A stretch of 64,000 nt of DNA from Rhipidocladum racemiflorum (taxonomy: Eukaryota; Streptophyta; Magnoliopsida; Poales; Poaceae). The notes beneath the pieces are model-generated. The model was not told where the DNA came from. It searched no databases and saw nothing but the letters and a program-made list of their open reading frames with translations. Of this stretch, positions 55,092 through 64,000 are shown in pieces. The stretch covers positions 62,210,561 to 62,274,560 of the forward strand of contig CM070569.1 of assembly GCA_036346355.1 (NCBI GenBank), written 5' to 3'. Position 1 is the stretch's first letter; every line of letters starts with the position of its first letter. The translations under genes were made by a program, and so were the position numbers.

Positions 55092-55301
55092 AAAAGTGAA
55101 GAGCCACCGGAAGACCTTGGGCTCTCTACTATAGAAGGGAGGCGCTCCATCGACCAGAAGACACAAAACTCTCCTTAGCAGCAAGAAGCTTCACTGAGAA
55201 ACTCCACATGCTCTAGTGTAGCATTAACAAAGAGTATTAGCTCTAGTGTATCATTAGCAAAAAAGCATTAGCTCTAGTATATCAATTATAGAAATGTGTA
55301 A

Positions 55302-55588
55302 GAGCATCTCCAAGAAGGGCCCTAAATATGGTCCTAACTTGAATTATATGGCTTTTGGGGAAAAGATTAACTCCAGCAAGAGCCTTAAATTGTTAAAATT
55401 TAGCAAATTGTTTTAGGGCCCCTAGGAGAGTAGCTATATTTAGCAACTCTGTGATTGAGCCCTATCTTTGTTGGGTTTTATGGCCTAATTGCTGGAGTGA
55501 ATATTTCGTTGGAGCCCTAAATCTAATTAGTTAGGGTCCTAAATTAAAATTTAAGGCTCATTTTTAGGGCTCTCTCTTGGAGATGCTC
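55302..55588. mobile_element. Tourist-like MITE (PIF/Harbinger type)
   Basis: 287 bp with terminal inverted repeats gagcatctccaagaagggcc and the right-end counterpart ggctctctcttggagatgctc. TAA lies on both sides (55299-55301 and 55589-55591), the usual 3-bp target of Tourist elements. The interior is A/T-rich with further pairing (ttagggcccct, agccctaaat). Confidence 0.85.
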
Positions 55589-55964
55589 TAAGAAGGCTTT
55601 CACGCCTTAAAGATGTTGTAAGATAATTCTCTCTTTATATTAAATCGTTTAGGATTCTCGAAAGGGAAAACTATATGTAAATTATTTTGTGGAATGGAGT
55701 AGTTTTTCTATAAGAATTTGGTCTTTAAACCATGATTATTCTAATTTTATGATAACAATTTTTATGCTATAGACTCTAGAGAAGAAAACTCTCAGGTTAT
55801 TTTCATCAAAGTACCACAATGAGAAAAGAGAGCCTTGAACCTGATATAAATGTTCCTTCGAGTAGAACCGTCTAGGCACCATAATTTTAAATACATTAAT
55901 TTTATATTGGACAGCGGAATAGAGCACCATGAGGACTAGGTACTATAATTTTAAATGTGTTAAT

Positions 55965-56050
55965 TATACGTATACATATGTATATATGTATACATACATA
56001 TGTATACGTATGTATATGCATATGTATCTATATGTATATGCGCGCGCGCC
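55965..56050. repeat. Alternating purine-pyrimidine microsatellite
   Basis: Interspersed (ta)n and (tatg)n units followed by gcgcgcgcgc at 56040-56049. Such alternating tracts favour cruciform and Z-DNA and are length-unstable. Confidence 0.85.
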
Positions 56051-57040
56051 AGGGCTAAATAAGCCAAATACTCAAATACTCAGATGTTGCCAATCAAACA
56101 GTACATCATCATCTCTCGCATGGTTCACTGCTGTACGTTGGGTTGTAAAAGGATACGAGTCCCCCAAGGCCAAGCACGCGCTCATAAGTGGAAACACATG
56201 TCCGAGGGGGGACAACATTGGGTTGCCTTCATTGCGTTGCAAAGAAAGAAAAAAAGACAGGCGTAAGACTACCGTACGCATCAACCAGCAGCCACGGCTC
56301 TTCCTGACGCTCATCAAGTCAACATCCGTTTTTGCCGTTTGCGGCTTCTGTTTGCCTTCCGTACGCATCGATCAGTCATTCTCTGAAAGTATGACATAAT
56401 GTTACTGGGGAGTGTGGAATGACCACATGTCACATGCATATATGGAGATTGGTGAACACTCACTGCAAAAGGTTACTCCTGTCACTGGCTCTACTCTAGC
56501 CTCTCGAGTTACAACGCTTGCTGGTAGTCACGCATTTATGCACATGCATAATCATTTCAGGACTTCTTTCCCTGCTGGTAGTGACGAGTCTTTTGCAGAG
56601 ATCTAAATTCCAAATCCAATGGGGTTTTGCAGGTATCTAAATTGCAAAACCAATGGGCTTGCCTTGGACCACCACCGTCGCTGAAGGGAGGTCGGGACTC
56701 GGGAGGACCAGAAGTACTACAATACCACTCCCACATAGAGGCCGGGGCAAAGCAGGCGTGCTCGGTACCCGGGAAGATTGGTAACTGCTGGCGTGGCCGC
56801 ACCGCGGCAGGCATGGCATGTCATTGCCCACCCACGAGAGGGCGTGTAGCAGCCTGCAGGAAACCACACAAGAGGGAAGAAACAAAGTGAACATGAAACC
56901 AGTCCCCATATCATCATCTCAGAATAACTTTCCAGCCAAGGTGAAGGACGCCTCTGAAATGACGAATCTCACATCATTTTCCCTGGTCTGCATCGCCATC
57001 CTGGAATCCTGCTACCTTCTCACCTCTCCTCTTCAGAGAA
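56051..57040. other. Upstream region of the C2 gene; no gene seen
   Basis: Contains short near-repeats (atctaaattccaaatccaatg and atctaaattgcaaaaccaatg at 56600-56655) and GC-richer sequence at 56680-56870. Overlapping frames of 85-108 codons here show no domain. The promoter and leader of the C2 gene should lie in its last few hundred bases. Confidence 0.4.
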
Positions 57041-58292
57041 ATGGCAAAAATATCAGTCGAAATCTGCCCAATCTCCGCGTGTTGCCTCTGCCGCAAATCT
57101 TCGCTGCTGAAGCCACAGTGGTTTTCCGTCACATGGGTTGATCCCGACAGCAAGTATTGCACCAAGATTGACACATCAGGAAGCTCCGATGCAAATTGGG
57201 GCACCAAGTTCTTGCTCTCAGTTGACAAGCATGATCTGGGCCTGCAGCGGATGGAACTGACAGTTGAAGTCTACAAAAGAGAACCCATCTTCCTAAGGGA
57301 GCATCTCCAGGGAGCTGCGGTTGTCCAGATGGAGGATTACCCTGACAAATTTGCACATGGTGAGGAGCATTCTTGATTTATTGACGAGACGGTGAGTTTC
57401 CTGCTGAGGAGGAAGAAGTCTGACAAAGCTCATGGATTTGTTGATATCTCCATCCGAATCTGCAAGGAAGAAGACCATTATGGTCAGATTTCAGGCAAAC
57501 AAAAATTTAAGTTTTTCAAGGATAAAATAATCTAATTTGCCATGCATTGTGCTGATTAGAATAATACTTGTGGGTAAAATAGATCATTCTGCAAAACTTT
57601 TGCGCACAAGAACTAGAATGTTTGTCAAATACTTAACAACAGGAAATTCACTATTGCCGAAACAGCAGTACTAATAATCATATGTTTTGTATAAATGACA
57701 GAGTAGTGGTAGCATGTTATAAGATTTATGATCTGATTCTTATAATCAAAAGCGTATATTTAATCAATAGAGCAAGTGATATAAGGATCTTCAAAACTAT
57801 TTACCTTATTGATTCCGCAAACAGTAGAAACTTACGGCTTGTTTGTTGATTCGCAGGATCACATGAAGGATTGAAGTACCCTGATCGGGTCAGCATCACA
57901 TTAGCTATAGAAGATGGGTCAGTTTATAATTATCCACCACTGCCTTCCGGCCATTTCAGGGGCAACAGCCAAGATGTTGATCACTACAGCAACTTCATGC
58001 CGGTGCGCCCCATCAGGAAGTACCTACAGCTACCAACCCCCCAATGGCTCTGCCACCTCCAACTTCAAGTCCCAGTTTTGTTCCACTACCACAGTATCCA
58101 GGAAAGGGGCAAGTGCCACAGAGGTGCATAAATCTGCCATCAAGAAGGCTTGCAGGTCAGAACAGCACACCTAACTTTGGGATGGGGCTTGGAGCTGGAG
58201 CACTGGTCTCTGGAACTATGATATTTGGTGAAAACCTATTGCCTGGTCCAAGTTTCAGTGCTGGTCTTGATGGTGCAAGTGTGCAACCTTAA
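57041..58292 (+). pseudogene. C2-domain protein gene (SRC2-like), two exons, disabled
   Basis: Exon 1 (57041-57482) starts MAKISVEICPISACCLC and encodes a C2 beta-sandwich (WFSVTWVDPDSKYCTKID; NWGTKFLLSV; MELTVEVYKREP; GFVDISIRICKE). Such domains bind membrane lipids, often with Ca2+. The donor ATG|GTCAGA is weak but in phase with exon 2 (57857 onward, EGLKYPDRVSITLAIEDGS). Exon 2 continues with a Pro/Tyr-rich stretch and a glycine-rich C-terminal segment GMGLGAGALVSGTMIFGENL, typical of SRC2-like proteins. Two lesions are visible: an in-frame TGA at 57374-57376 inside the C2 domain, and a frame change at the C-run 58037-58042. The stop at 58290 is only 87 bp from the convergent PPR gene's stop. 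Either lesion alone would truncate the protein, unless it is a sequencing error. Confidence 0.75.
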
Positions 58293-58379
58293 CTATATCC
58301 ACTGATGCACCGTTCTAATTCCTGAGAAATTGTATGTCAATGCGAGCTTGTAACAATTGTTGTAACAACATATGAATAG

Positions 58380-60203
58380 CTATGAGCATTCTATAGGATA
58401 TAATGGAGCCACATTACTCAAGGGGCTGCAATCCCTCATCCAACTTATCAATGCGTGCAACATTTCATAGATCATGTCAGCCTCAGGGTGCCCCCTATCC
58501 CCACTGACAAAAGCATGCATCGTTGTTCCATTCCCACCATTCTCTCCCCCCACCTCGACCCAGCTGCAGCCCGGTGCAGCCTTCTGCACTCCTCGCCGTC
58601 TCATCTCCCCTCTCACCTCCTCCAGCTCCTCAAAGTTGCCCTCCCAACCATATGTGTTTGCTAGCAGCACCCATCCACCGCTCCCAGACTCCCCTGTCGA
58701 CATCAGCATCCTAGCTGCCTCTTGTGCTCTATCTTTATCACCATGCATCCGGCATGCTGCAAGGTATGTCCTCCACGCACCAGCCCCCACATCCCCCGCC
58801 TCTTCTACAACCTTTCTCGCCTCATCCAGCCTCCCTGCTCTCCCAAGCATGTCAGTCACACATGCGTAGTGCTCCAGCTGTGGCTCCAATCCAAACTCCT
58901 CTTTCATCTTCTTCAGAAAATCCTTCCCTTCCTCGACAAGCCCAGAGTGGCTGCAAGCCGACAATGCTCCCAGCAGCGTTACCTCATCCGGCACCAGACC
59001 TTCCACCTCTATCACCTGGCGGAAAATCTCCAGTGCCTCCTGCCCACGCCCATGCGCTGCATACCCATCAATCATAATATTCCATGATGCAACATCCCGA
59101 TGGCGCATCCAGTCAAACACGCGACGAGCCTCATTCAGCGCCCCACTCTTGCCGTACATGTCAGCCAGTGCATTACAAGCGAACACGTCCAGAGCACCAT
59201 CACAAGCCAATCCGCTCGTCACAATGTACCCATGCACCTCCCTCCCAACCTGCAGTGCTGCAGTCTGCGAGCATGCAGGGAGAACGGCTGCAACAGTCAC
59301 CGCATCCGGCCACACTGCAGCATGCCTCATCCTTGCAAACAGCCTCATTGTCCCCAAATGGTCAGCCGAGTACTGCAGCGCCGACAGCATTGAGTTCCAG
59401 CTGAACAGGTCCTTATCCGCCTCTGCCATCCCCTCAAACACCATTGCAGCCTCGTCCACCTTGTGGCACTTGCCGTAAAGATCCACCAACGCGTTACATA
59501 CTGACACCTCCTGATCAAATCCAGACTTCACCGCCAACCCGTGAGCCGTCGTGCCGCGCGCCAAATCCGCCGTGGCTGTACAGACTGACAAGATTCCGGT
59601 GACAGTGTAGATACTGATCTCCACGGCTCCCTCCTCCCTCATCAGGCGGAAGCACTCTATGGCGCGGTCGAAGCACCCTAGCTTCGCGAACCCGTTGACC
59701 ATCGCGTTCCACACCACGACGTCTCTGTAGGGCAATTCGTCGAACAGGCGGTGCGCGTGGTCGGCGAGGCCGAACCGGAGGCAGGCGCGGAGCAGCGCGC
59801 TGGCGCAGAAGAGGTCGTGGGCGAGGCCGCAGCGGAGGGATAGGGCGTGCAAGGCGAGGAGCTGGGGTGGGGAGGGGGCGGAAGAGACGAGGGGAGGGAA
59901 GGAGAATGCGTCGGGGAAGTGGACGAGGCGGAGGCGGCGGAAGACGGGGATCGCGAGCGGGTGGGGCAGGGAGAGCGCGGCGTTGAAGCAAGGGAGCGGG
60001 GAGGAGGGGGGGAGTAGCAGCGGGACGAGGGCGTGGAGGGCGGGGGCGCGCGCGTAGAGGGAGACTAGCGAGGTGAGCGCGGCGGGGGAGGCGGCGAGGC
60101 GGCCGGAGGCGAGGAGGTGGGCGTGGAGCGGCAGGAGGAGACGCGTGGTGGGAGGGTGTGGGTGGGAGAGGATGGCGCGGAGCGGGACGCGGAGCGCCGC
60201 CAT
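58380..60203 (-). CDS. PLS-class pentatricopeptide repeat protein (E/E+ type)
   Basis: Intronless frame of 607 residues from the ATG at 60203 (MAALRVPLRAILSH). The frame is open further upstream, but that part (to 60476) is unlike a targeting sequence and is taken as leader. The Arg/Leu/Ser-rich N-terminus without acidic residues suggests import into mitochondria or plastids. Tandem PPR motifs of P, L and S type run from about residue 40 to 470 (for example YRDVVVWNAMVNGFAKLGCF, NALVDLYGKCHKVDEAAMVF, RDVASWNIMIDGYAAHGRG, VTLLGALSACSHSGLVEEGK). An E/E+ extension follows (AWRTYLAACRMHGD; ANTYGWEGNFEELEEVRGEM; APGCSWVEV); no DYW domain. PLS proteins bind organellar RNA sequence-specifically and usually act in C-to-U editing with a separate deaminase partner. 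The strong GC rise toward the 5' end is typical of grass PPR genes. Confidence 0.93.
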   Translation of the reverse strand: MAALRVPLRAILSHPHPPTTRLLLPLHAHLLASGRLAASPAALTSLVSLYARAPALHALVPLLLPPSSPLPCFNAALSLPHPLAIPVFRRLRLVHFPDAFSFPPLVSSAPSPPQLLALHALSLRCGLAHDLFCASALLRACLRFGLADHAHRLFDELPYRDVVVWNAMVNGFAKLGCFDRAIECFRLMREEGAVEISIYTVTGILSVCTATADLARGTTAHGLAVKSGFDQEVSVCNALVDLYGKCHKVDEAAMVFEGMAEADKDLFSWNSMLSALQYSADHLGTMRLFARMRHAAVWPDAVTVAAVLPACSQTAALQVGREVHGYIVTSGLACDGALDVFACNALADMYGKSGALNEARRVFDWMRHRDVASWNIMIDGYAAHGRGQEALEIFRQVIEVEGLVPDEVTLLGALSACSHSGLVEEGKDFLKKMKEEFGLEPQLEHYACVTDMLGRAGRLDEARKVVEEAGDVGAGAWRTYLAACRMHGDKDRAQEAARMLMSTGESGSGGWVLLANTYGWEGNFEELEEVRGEMRRRGVQKAAPGCSWVEVGGENGGNGTTMHAFVSGDRGHPEADMIYEMLHALISWMRDCSPLSNVAPLYPIECS

Positions 60204-60670
60204 TCTTTCGGCTTCGGCGGCAACCGGCGCGGCCGTGGGCTCGTGGCTCCTGACGTGGGAATTCCTGAAGCTTGACAGGCTCGTTGCGCATCCAGCCGGT
60301 GCCCCGCCGCCGCGGTCGCTTATGCGGTAAGCGCCGCGGGATAAATTCGTTCCCTGTGGTCCCGATCTGACACCAAGCCACCATGAATTGCTCCGTGCGG
60401 CCAAATTGGGTAGAGAAATCCTTGGTTCGCCAATCGTGTTGTTTGGATTTTTTTTTTTTATCATTTTAACAGCCACACTAATATTTCCTCGGAGATGATC
60501 GAGCTCCTGTGTACAGAATTTAGAAGATGCAGCACATCCTACAGATCCTCTCTTTCGTGCAACTGTGGAACTTTCTTATGGCGTGTTCAGCGACAATTTA
60601 TATTTAGACGTTTATCTATTATGCTTGAATTGCATGATAACATGATACACATATGTATTCAATACAATAT
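60204..60670. other. PPR gene upstream region
   Basis: GC-rich leader to about 60390, then A/T-rich sequence without a gene. The region runs directly into the 3' end of a LINE on the same strand. Confidence 0.45.
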
Positions 60671-60937
60671 CTTTTTTAAACATTAGCAGGAGCTCTGCCT
60701 TTCATTTCAAAAGGAGAGAGAGTAGCTACAAGAGATCGTTCAGTTCATGAAAAACGCTAACTACAAAACTACATGTTGTAAAATAAAACTCCAGCAAGAA
60801 AAGGCCCTAGGGCCTAGGTGACGGCTGAGGAAAGAAAAACTATCTTTCGATCTCTCACGTCTTGCGAGATTCGACCAATGGCATCCTATAAAGAGCGGTG
60901 ACTATTGTTGAAGATTCTTCCATTCCTCTCCTTCTAG

Positions 60938-62237
60938 CAGGGGCGGATCCAATGTATTTGGATGGTGTCAACTGACACCAGTGTCTTCTGATTAAGAGCA
61001 TATAATTAGCTAGGTATATTAGTATATGACCCCACCGAGTAATTTTTTATGACCCCAGTCATGGGCCTGATGTTCTTTGGCTGGTCATTGTTGTGTTGAA
61101 ATTAAAGCCCATCTTGTTATCTAGCGGGCTGTTCAATTAGTTGCCAAGGTGGAGCAAAAGAAAAAAAAAAGCGGCCAGACGTTTCGTTTGCCAAATGCCT
61201 AGGTGGATGTTCCTCCCGTAGTCCTGTGACGTTTCGTTTGCCAAGGTGGAGGTTCCTCTCGTGGAATTTGCAATCAAGCATGAAGACATGGCAAATGAGA
61301 AGTCAGAGTCGCACCATCCTATGCTTCGCAAAGGAATGCTCGCTTGAAGTAAGTTTCAATTACTTTTGAAATTGCTCATCTATGAAACAACAGATATACT
61401 TTCGCTTTTGCGGATTCGTTAGCGCGTGCATGAACGAAGTTCTTTATCTGAAAATAAATTTTCCATTGATTGTTTCCAAAATTGCTCGAGTTGAGGTTAT
61501 TATTTACCAAGGGGAGAGAGTGCAAGGCCAAAATATAGTGCAAAAATCCTTCACCAGGTTTATGAACTAGTAGATGCAAGATGCGATTAAGATAGAACTA
61601 ACTAACTATGGTCAACGCCCCATACGCTAGACTTGTGAAACCTCCAAAGTGCTATATCATGGTGCATGGTCGAGGCTTGAGCCGCACCTTCCAATGCACA
61701 GGATGAGAAAATCCACTAGAAAAACCTGTGACAGAAGATGGCATCACTTATACAGATTTGCCAATTTGAGCACTATTTCTGAACTTGCTAAATTGATGGT
61801 GGATACAAAGAAACATTTTTCTTTTCCTTTAGTTTATAATAGCTCCTCAAGCTAGTGTTAGTTCTACCAATTGCAACTGCATCAGTTGAGAGGTGTTTTT
61901 CAGCGATGAAAATTGTGAAGACGGTGTTACGCAATCGTATGGGCGATCAGTTTATGAATGACTCCATAATTTGCTTTGTGGAGCAAGGTTTTCTAGCCAC
62001 AATTCCAAGATGTGATAGATCTTTTTCAGAAGATGAAAGAACGAAGGGAACAACTATAAAAGAGCCATTGAGATTGAGGTAACCATTTTTGTAGAAAGTA
62101 TTTATTTTTGTTATCAACTATATTTTTCTGCAATTTTTTCTCTTGCCTGTGCATGCTATTTGTCTATCATATGGCTATACTATAAGTTAGTGACTTAGTG
62201 TTGACCCCAGCCACATTTTTTTCTGGATTCGCCCTTG
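60938..62237 (+). mobile_element. hAT element (1.3 kb) inserted in the LINE
   Basis: Terminal inverted repeats caggggcggatcc and ggattcgcccttg (13 bp, about two mismatches) with a perfect 8-bp duplication ccttctag (60930-60937 and 62238-62245). It retains the last part of a transposase gene (next entry) and has lost the rest, so it is an internal deletion derivative. Confidence 0.9.
61649..62089 (+). pseudogene. hAT transposase C-terminal dimerisation region, frameshifted
   Basis: One frame ends LYRFANLSTISELAKLMVDT; after a frame slip near 61845 the next reads LVLPIATASVERCFSAMKIV, then LRNRMGDQFMNDSIICFVEQ. This is the conserved hAT C-terminal dimerisation block of the plant group often annotated as zinc finger MYM-type protein 1-like. 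The BED/TTF-type finger and most of the catalytic RNase H-like core are missing. Not functional. Confidence 0.8.
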
Positions 62238-62710
62238 CCTTCTAGAGGTTCCAAAAGGTATAGATGACCAGTCCGTCCACCTGCCTACGCCATTACGGCG
62301 AGATTTGTTGACGGATAGTTCTCCTCCACTCCATAGATGAAAGTCCTTCCTGTAGGAGCAATAGATGAATCTGCATGGAAAACAACACTTTCTTCCAAAC
62401 TTGTCTGGCAAAAGGGCATCTCATCATCAAATGTGTGGCCGATTCGGGCTCCGAACCACAAAGAGGATAGTTGGCACTATGAGGCCATCCTCTGATCGCC
62501 AATCTGTCGGCCATGAGTATTCTATTTTGGATAAGGTGCCAGGTAAAGAACTTGCACTTGTTCTCTGTGTTTGCTTTCCAGATTAAGCTACAGTTGTAGT
62601 CCAGAACGAACTCTAGGAACTGGGCCCTGTAGGCGGATTTCGTTGAGAAATCCCTTATTATTGTCCATTTCTAGACAATGTCGTCTTGGATGTTCGGCTG
62701 CAAACCACCT

Positions 62711-63900
62711 ATTGTACCACATGCCACAACTTGAAGAAATCCTAGAGTTGTGCTTGGGAGGAGATCCTTCTTAGCGGCTTCAGCCAAGTACCAATTTGAA
62801 GCTCATCGTGGACTGTTACGCAAGTGGTATGGCAAGCCTAAAGTATAGTGGTGCGAGGTCCTTAGGAGGCATCTCGCGGATCCAATTGGAAGTCCAAAAT
62901 TTGGCTGTGTGACCATTTCCAACCATGATCTCAGTGCTCACATTGAAGAAGCTTCTGTCCCTATCGTCGCACGGTAGGTCCATTCCCACCCATGGTCTTC
63001 GCTATTCTTTCCATTCAAACCAGAGCCAGAGTAAGTGGAGTGCCCGACCAAACCTATCATAGTCTTTAAGCCCTAGTCCTTTGAAGTTTTTTAGCCTGCA
63101 GACCTTTGACCATGCGACCAAACAGTGATTGCCCGAACAGTAGTCATTCCCCTTCCAGATGAAATATCTTCGTAACCTGTTGTACCGCATGCCATAACTT
63201 GAAGAAATACTAGAGTTGTACTTGGGATAGGGGTGGAAATCGAGCCAAATCAATGTTTTTTGAGCTTTTTTGAAATTGACACAGTTTGATTTAATATGAT
63301 TTTATTTACAATTTGGAATTATTTTTAGAGTCGAGCCAACGAGCCGAGCCGAGCCAGAGCAAAAACCAATTTCATTCAAAATTAACTCATTCAATGATTA
63401 ATCAAAAAACGAGTGTAATTGGAGCAATTTTGAACCGAGCCAACGAGCCTCACAAACGAGCTTTTTTTTCCAGCCCTAGCTTGGGAGGAGATCCTTCTTA
63501 GCGGCTTCAGCCAAGTACCAGTTTGAAGCTCATTGTGCATTGTTGCGCAAGTGGTCTGGCAAGCCTAAAGTATAGTGGTGCGAGGTCCTTAGGAGACGTC
63601 CCACGGATCAAATTGGAAGTCTAAAATTTGGCTATGTGACCATTTCCAACCGTGATCTCAGTGCTCACATTGAAGAAGCTTATGTCCCTGTCGTCGCACG
63701 GTAGGCCCATGGTCTTCACTATTCTTTCCATTCAAACCAGAGCGAGTGCCCGACCAAACCTGTCATAGTCTTTATACCCTAGTCCTTTGAAGTTTTTTAG
63801 CCTCCAGACCTTTGACCATGCGACCAAACAGTGACCGCCCGAACAGTAGTCATTCCCCTTCTAGATGAAATATCTTCGTAACCTGTCAAGCTTTCTAGTC
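62711..63900 (-). repeat. Tandem duplication within the LINE
   Basis: Unit 1 (62711-63178) and unit 2 (63180-63900, containing a MITE at 63228-63478) share long near-identical stretches such as cttcttagcggcttcagcca, ctcagtgctcacattgaaga and gaccatgcgaccaaacagtg. Scattered substitutions and small indels (for example around 62975-63035 against 63700-63745) show the duplication is not recent. Confidence 0.88.
63228..63478. mobile_element. hAT-type MITE, 251 bp
   Basis: Ends taggggtgg and ccagcccta (9-bp terminal repeats with one mismatch), flanked by an 8-bp target duplication, acttggga and gcttggga (63220-63227 and 63479-63486, one mismatch). Inside, gagccgagccgagcc and aaccgagccaacgagcc repeats lie near both ends. 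The termini resemble those of the hAT element at 53359, so the two may share a mobilising transposase. Confidence 0.82.
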
Positions 63901-64000
63901 GTCCATGCCGTGAGAGGGAGTACGGTGATATGATAGATGGTTAGTACTATAAGAACTGAATCCGCAAGGACAAGTCGTGCGGCTCTTGATAGCATTGTTC

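Larger units (their letters stand above)
60671..64000 (-). mobile_element. L1-type LINE (minus strand), 3' part, with nested insertions
   Basis: The 3' end is marked on the minus strand by GGCAGAGCTCCTGCTAATG and an A-run (about 60671-60695). Upstream, ERNGRIFNN is the C-terminal zinc-region tail, interrupted at 60938-62237 by an hAT element. At 62514-62293 the reverse-transcriptase-associated zinc finger reads RLAIRGWPHSANYPLCG and THLMMRCPFARQVW. At 63253-63002 the segment after the reverse transcriptase appears (RRYFIWKGNDYCSG; HCLVAWSKVCRLKNFKGLGL). It appears again at 63900-63760, because about 470 bp are tandemly duplicated. The element continues past the right edge (LSRAARLVLADSVL at 64000-63950). 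Stops and the duplication make it inactive. Confidence 0.85.

Noticed and set aside
59515..60384. 289-codon minus-strand frame overlapping the PPR gene
   Set aside because: Arg/Pro-rich shadow of the GC-rich 5' half of the PPR coding sequence.
60204..60476. Longer N-terminus for the PPR protein from an upstream ATG
   Set aside because: The extra 91 residues start with a lysine-rich stretch over A/T-rich DNA and do not resemble a targeting peptide; the ATG at 60203 gives a typical start.

Overview
This is a nuclear window from a plant, almost certainly a grass (Poaceae, probably panicoid). The evidence is spliced genes with GT..AG introns and GC-rich 5' exons, an intronless PLS-class PPR gene, a PIN-LIKES auxin carrier gene, and a dense load of grass-type transposable elements: Sirevirus-type Copia, a chromodomain Gypsy element, L1-type LINEs, hAT, CACTA and Tourist-like MITEs. 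No bacterial, CRISPR or organellar content was seen.

Genes. Three host genes look intact or nearly so: a BED-zinc-finger gene (minus, about 5.9-7.5 kb), a ten-exon PIN-LIKES (PILS) carrier (plus, 35.1-38.1 kb), and a PLS-class PPR protein (minus, 58.4-60.2 kb). Two are broken: a C2-domain gene (plus, 57.0-58.3 kb; one stop and one frameshift) that converges on the PPR gene, and a fragment of a CHX-type cation/H+ antiporter (minus, 25.7-28.5 kb) split by a 2.6-kb insertion.

Transposable elements fill most of the rest, and exact target-site duplications (TSDs) let the nesting be read. 0-5 kb: a possible transposase tail, a 0.57-kb foldback element built of short hairpins, and a complete 1.64-kb non-autonomous LTR element (TSD agagg). 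9-18.8 kb: a CACTA end and a LINE 3' end split by Sirevirus 1 (10082-18630, TSD gtcta). 19.6-24.7 kb: a short minus-strand LTR with, next to it, a 4.6-kb chromodomain Gypsy element (TSD taacc). 25.9-28.5 kb: a probable solo LTR in the CHX fragment. 29.5-33.7 kb: a short LTR with an snRNA-like promoter motif, a MITE, a dead LINE/RNase H coding region and a GC-rich minisatellite. 39.6-52.3 kb: Sirevirus 2 on the minus strand (TSD gtcta), with an intact pol frame, broken gag and third ORF, and a solo LTR of a Sirevirus 1-like family inside gag (TSD agaac). 53.4-55.6 kb: an hAT element (8-bp TSD), an A/T-rich cysteine-rich ORF remnant that may be pararetroviral, and a Tourist-like MITE. 60.7-64 kb: a minus-strand LINE carrying an hAT element, an internal tandem duplication and an hAT MITE.

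No new molecular system could be demonstrated. The most unusual structures are the hairpin-array foldback element (1123-1690), the CCGGAGnCTCCGG palindrome family spread through the LTRs, third-ORF region and pol coding sequence of Sirevirus 2, and the paired LTR repeat-number changes in the Gypsy element. Boundaries come from reading repeats and TSDs by eye; family names below lineage level are inference.
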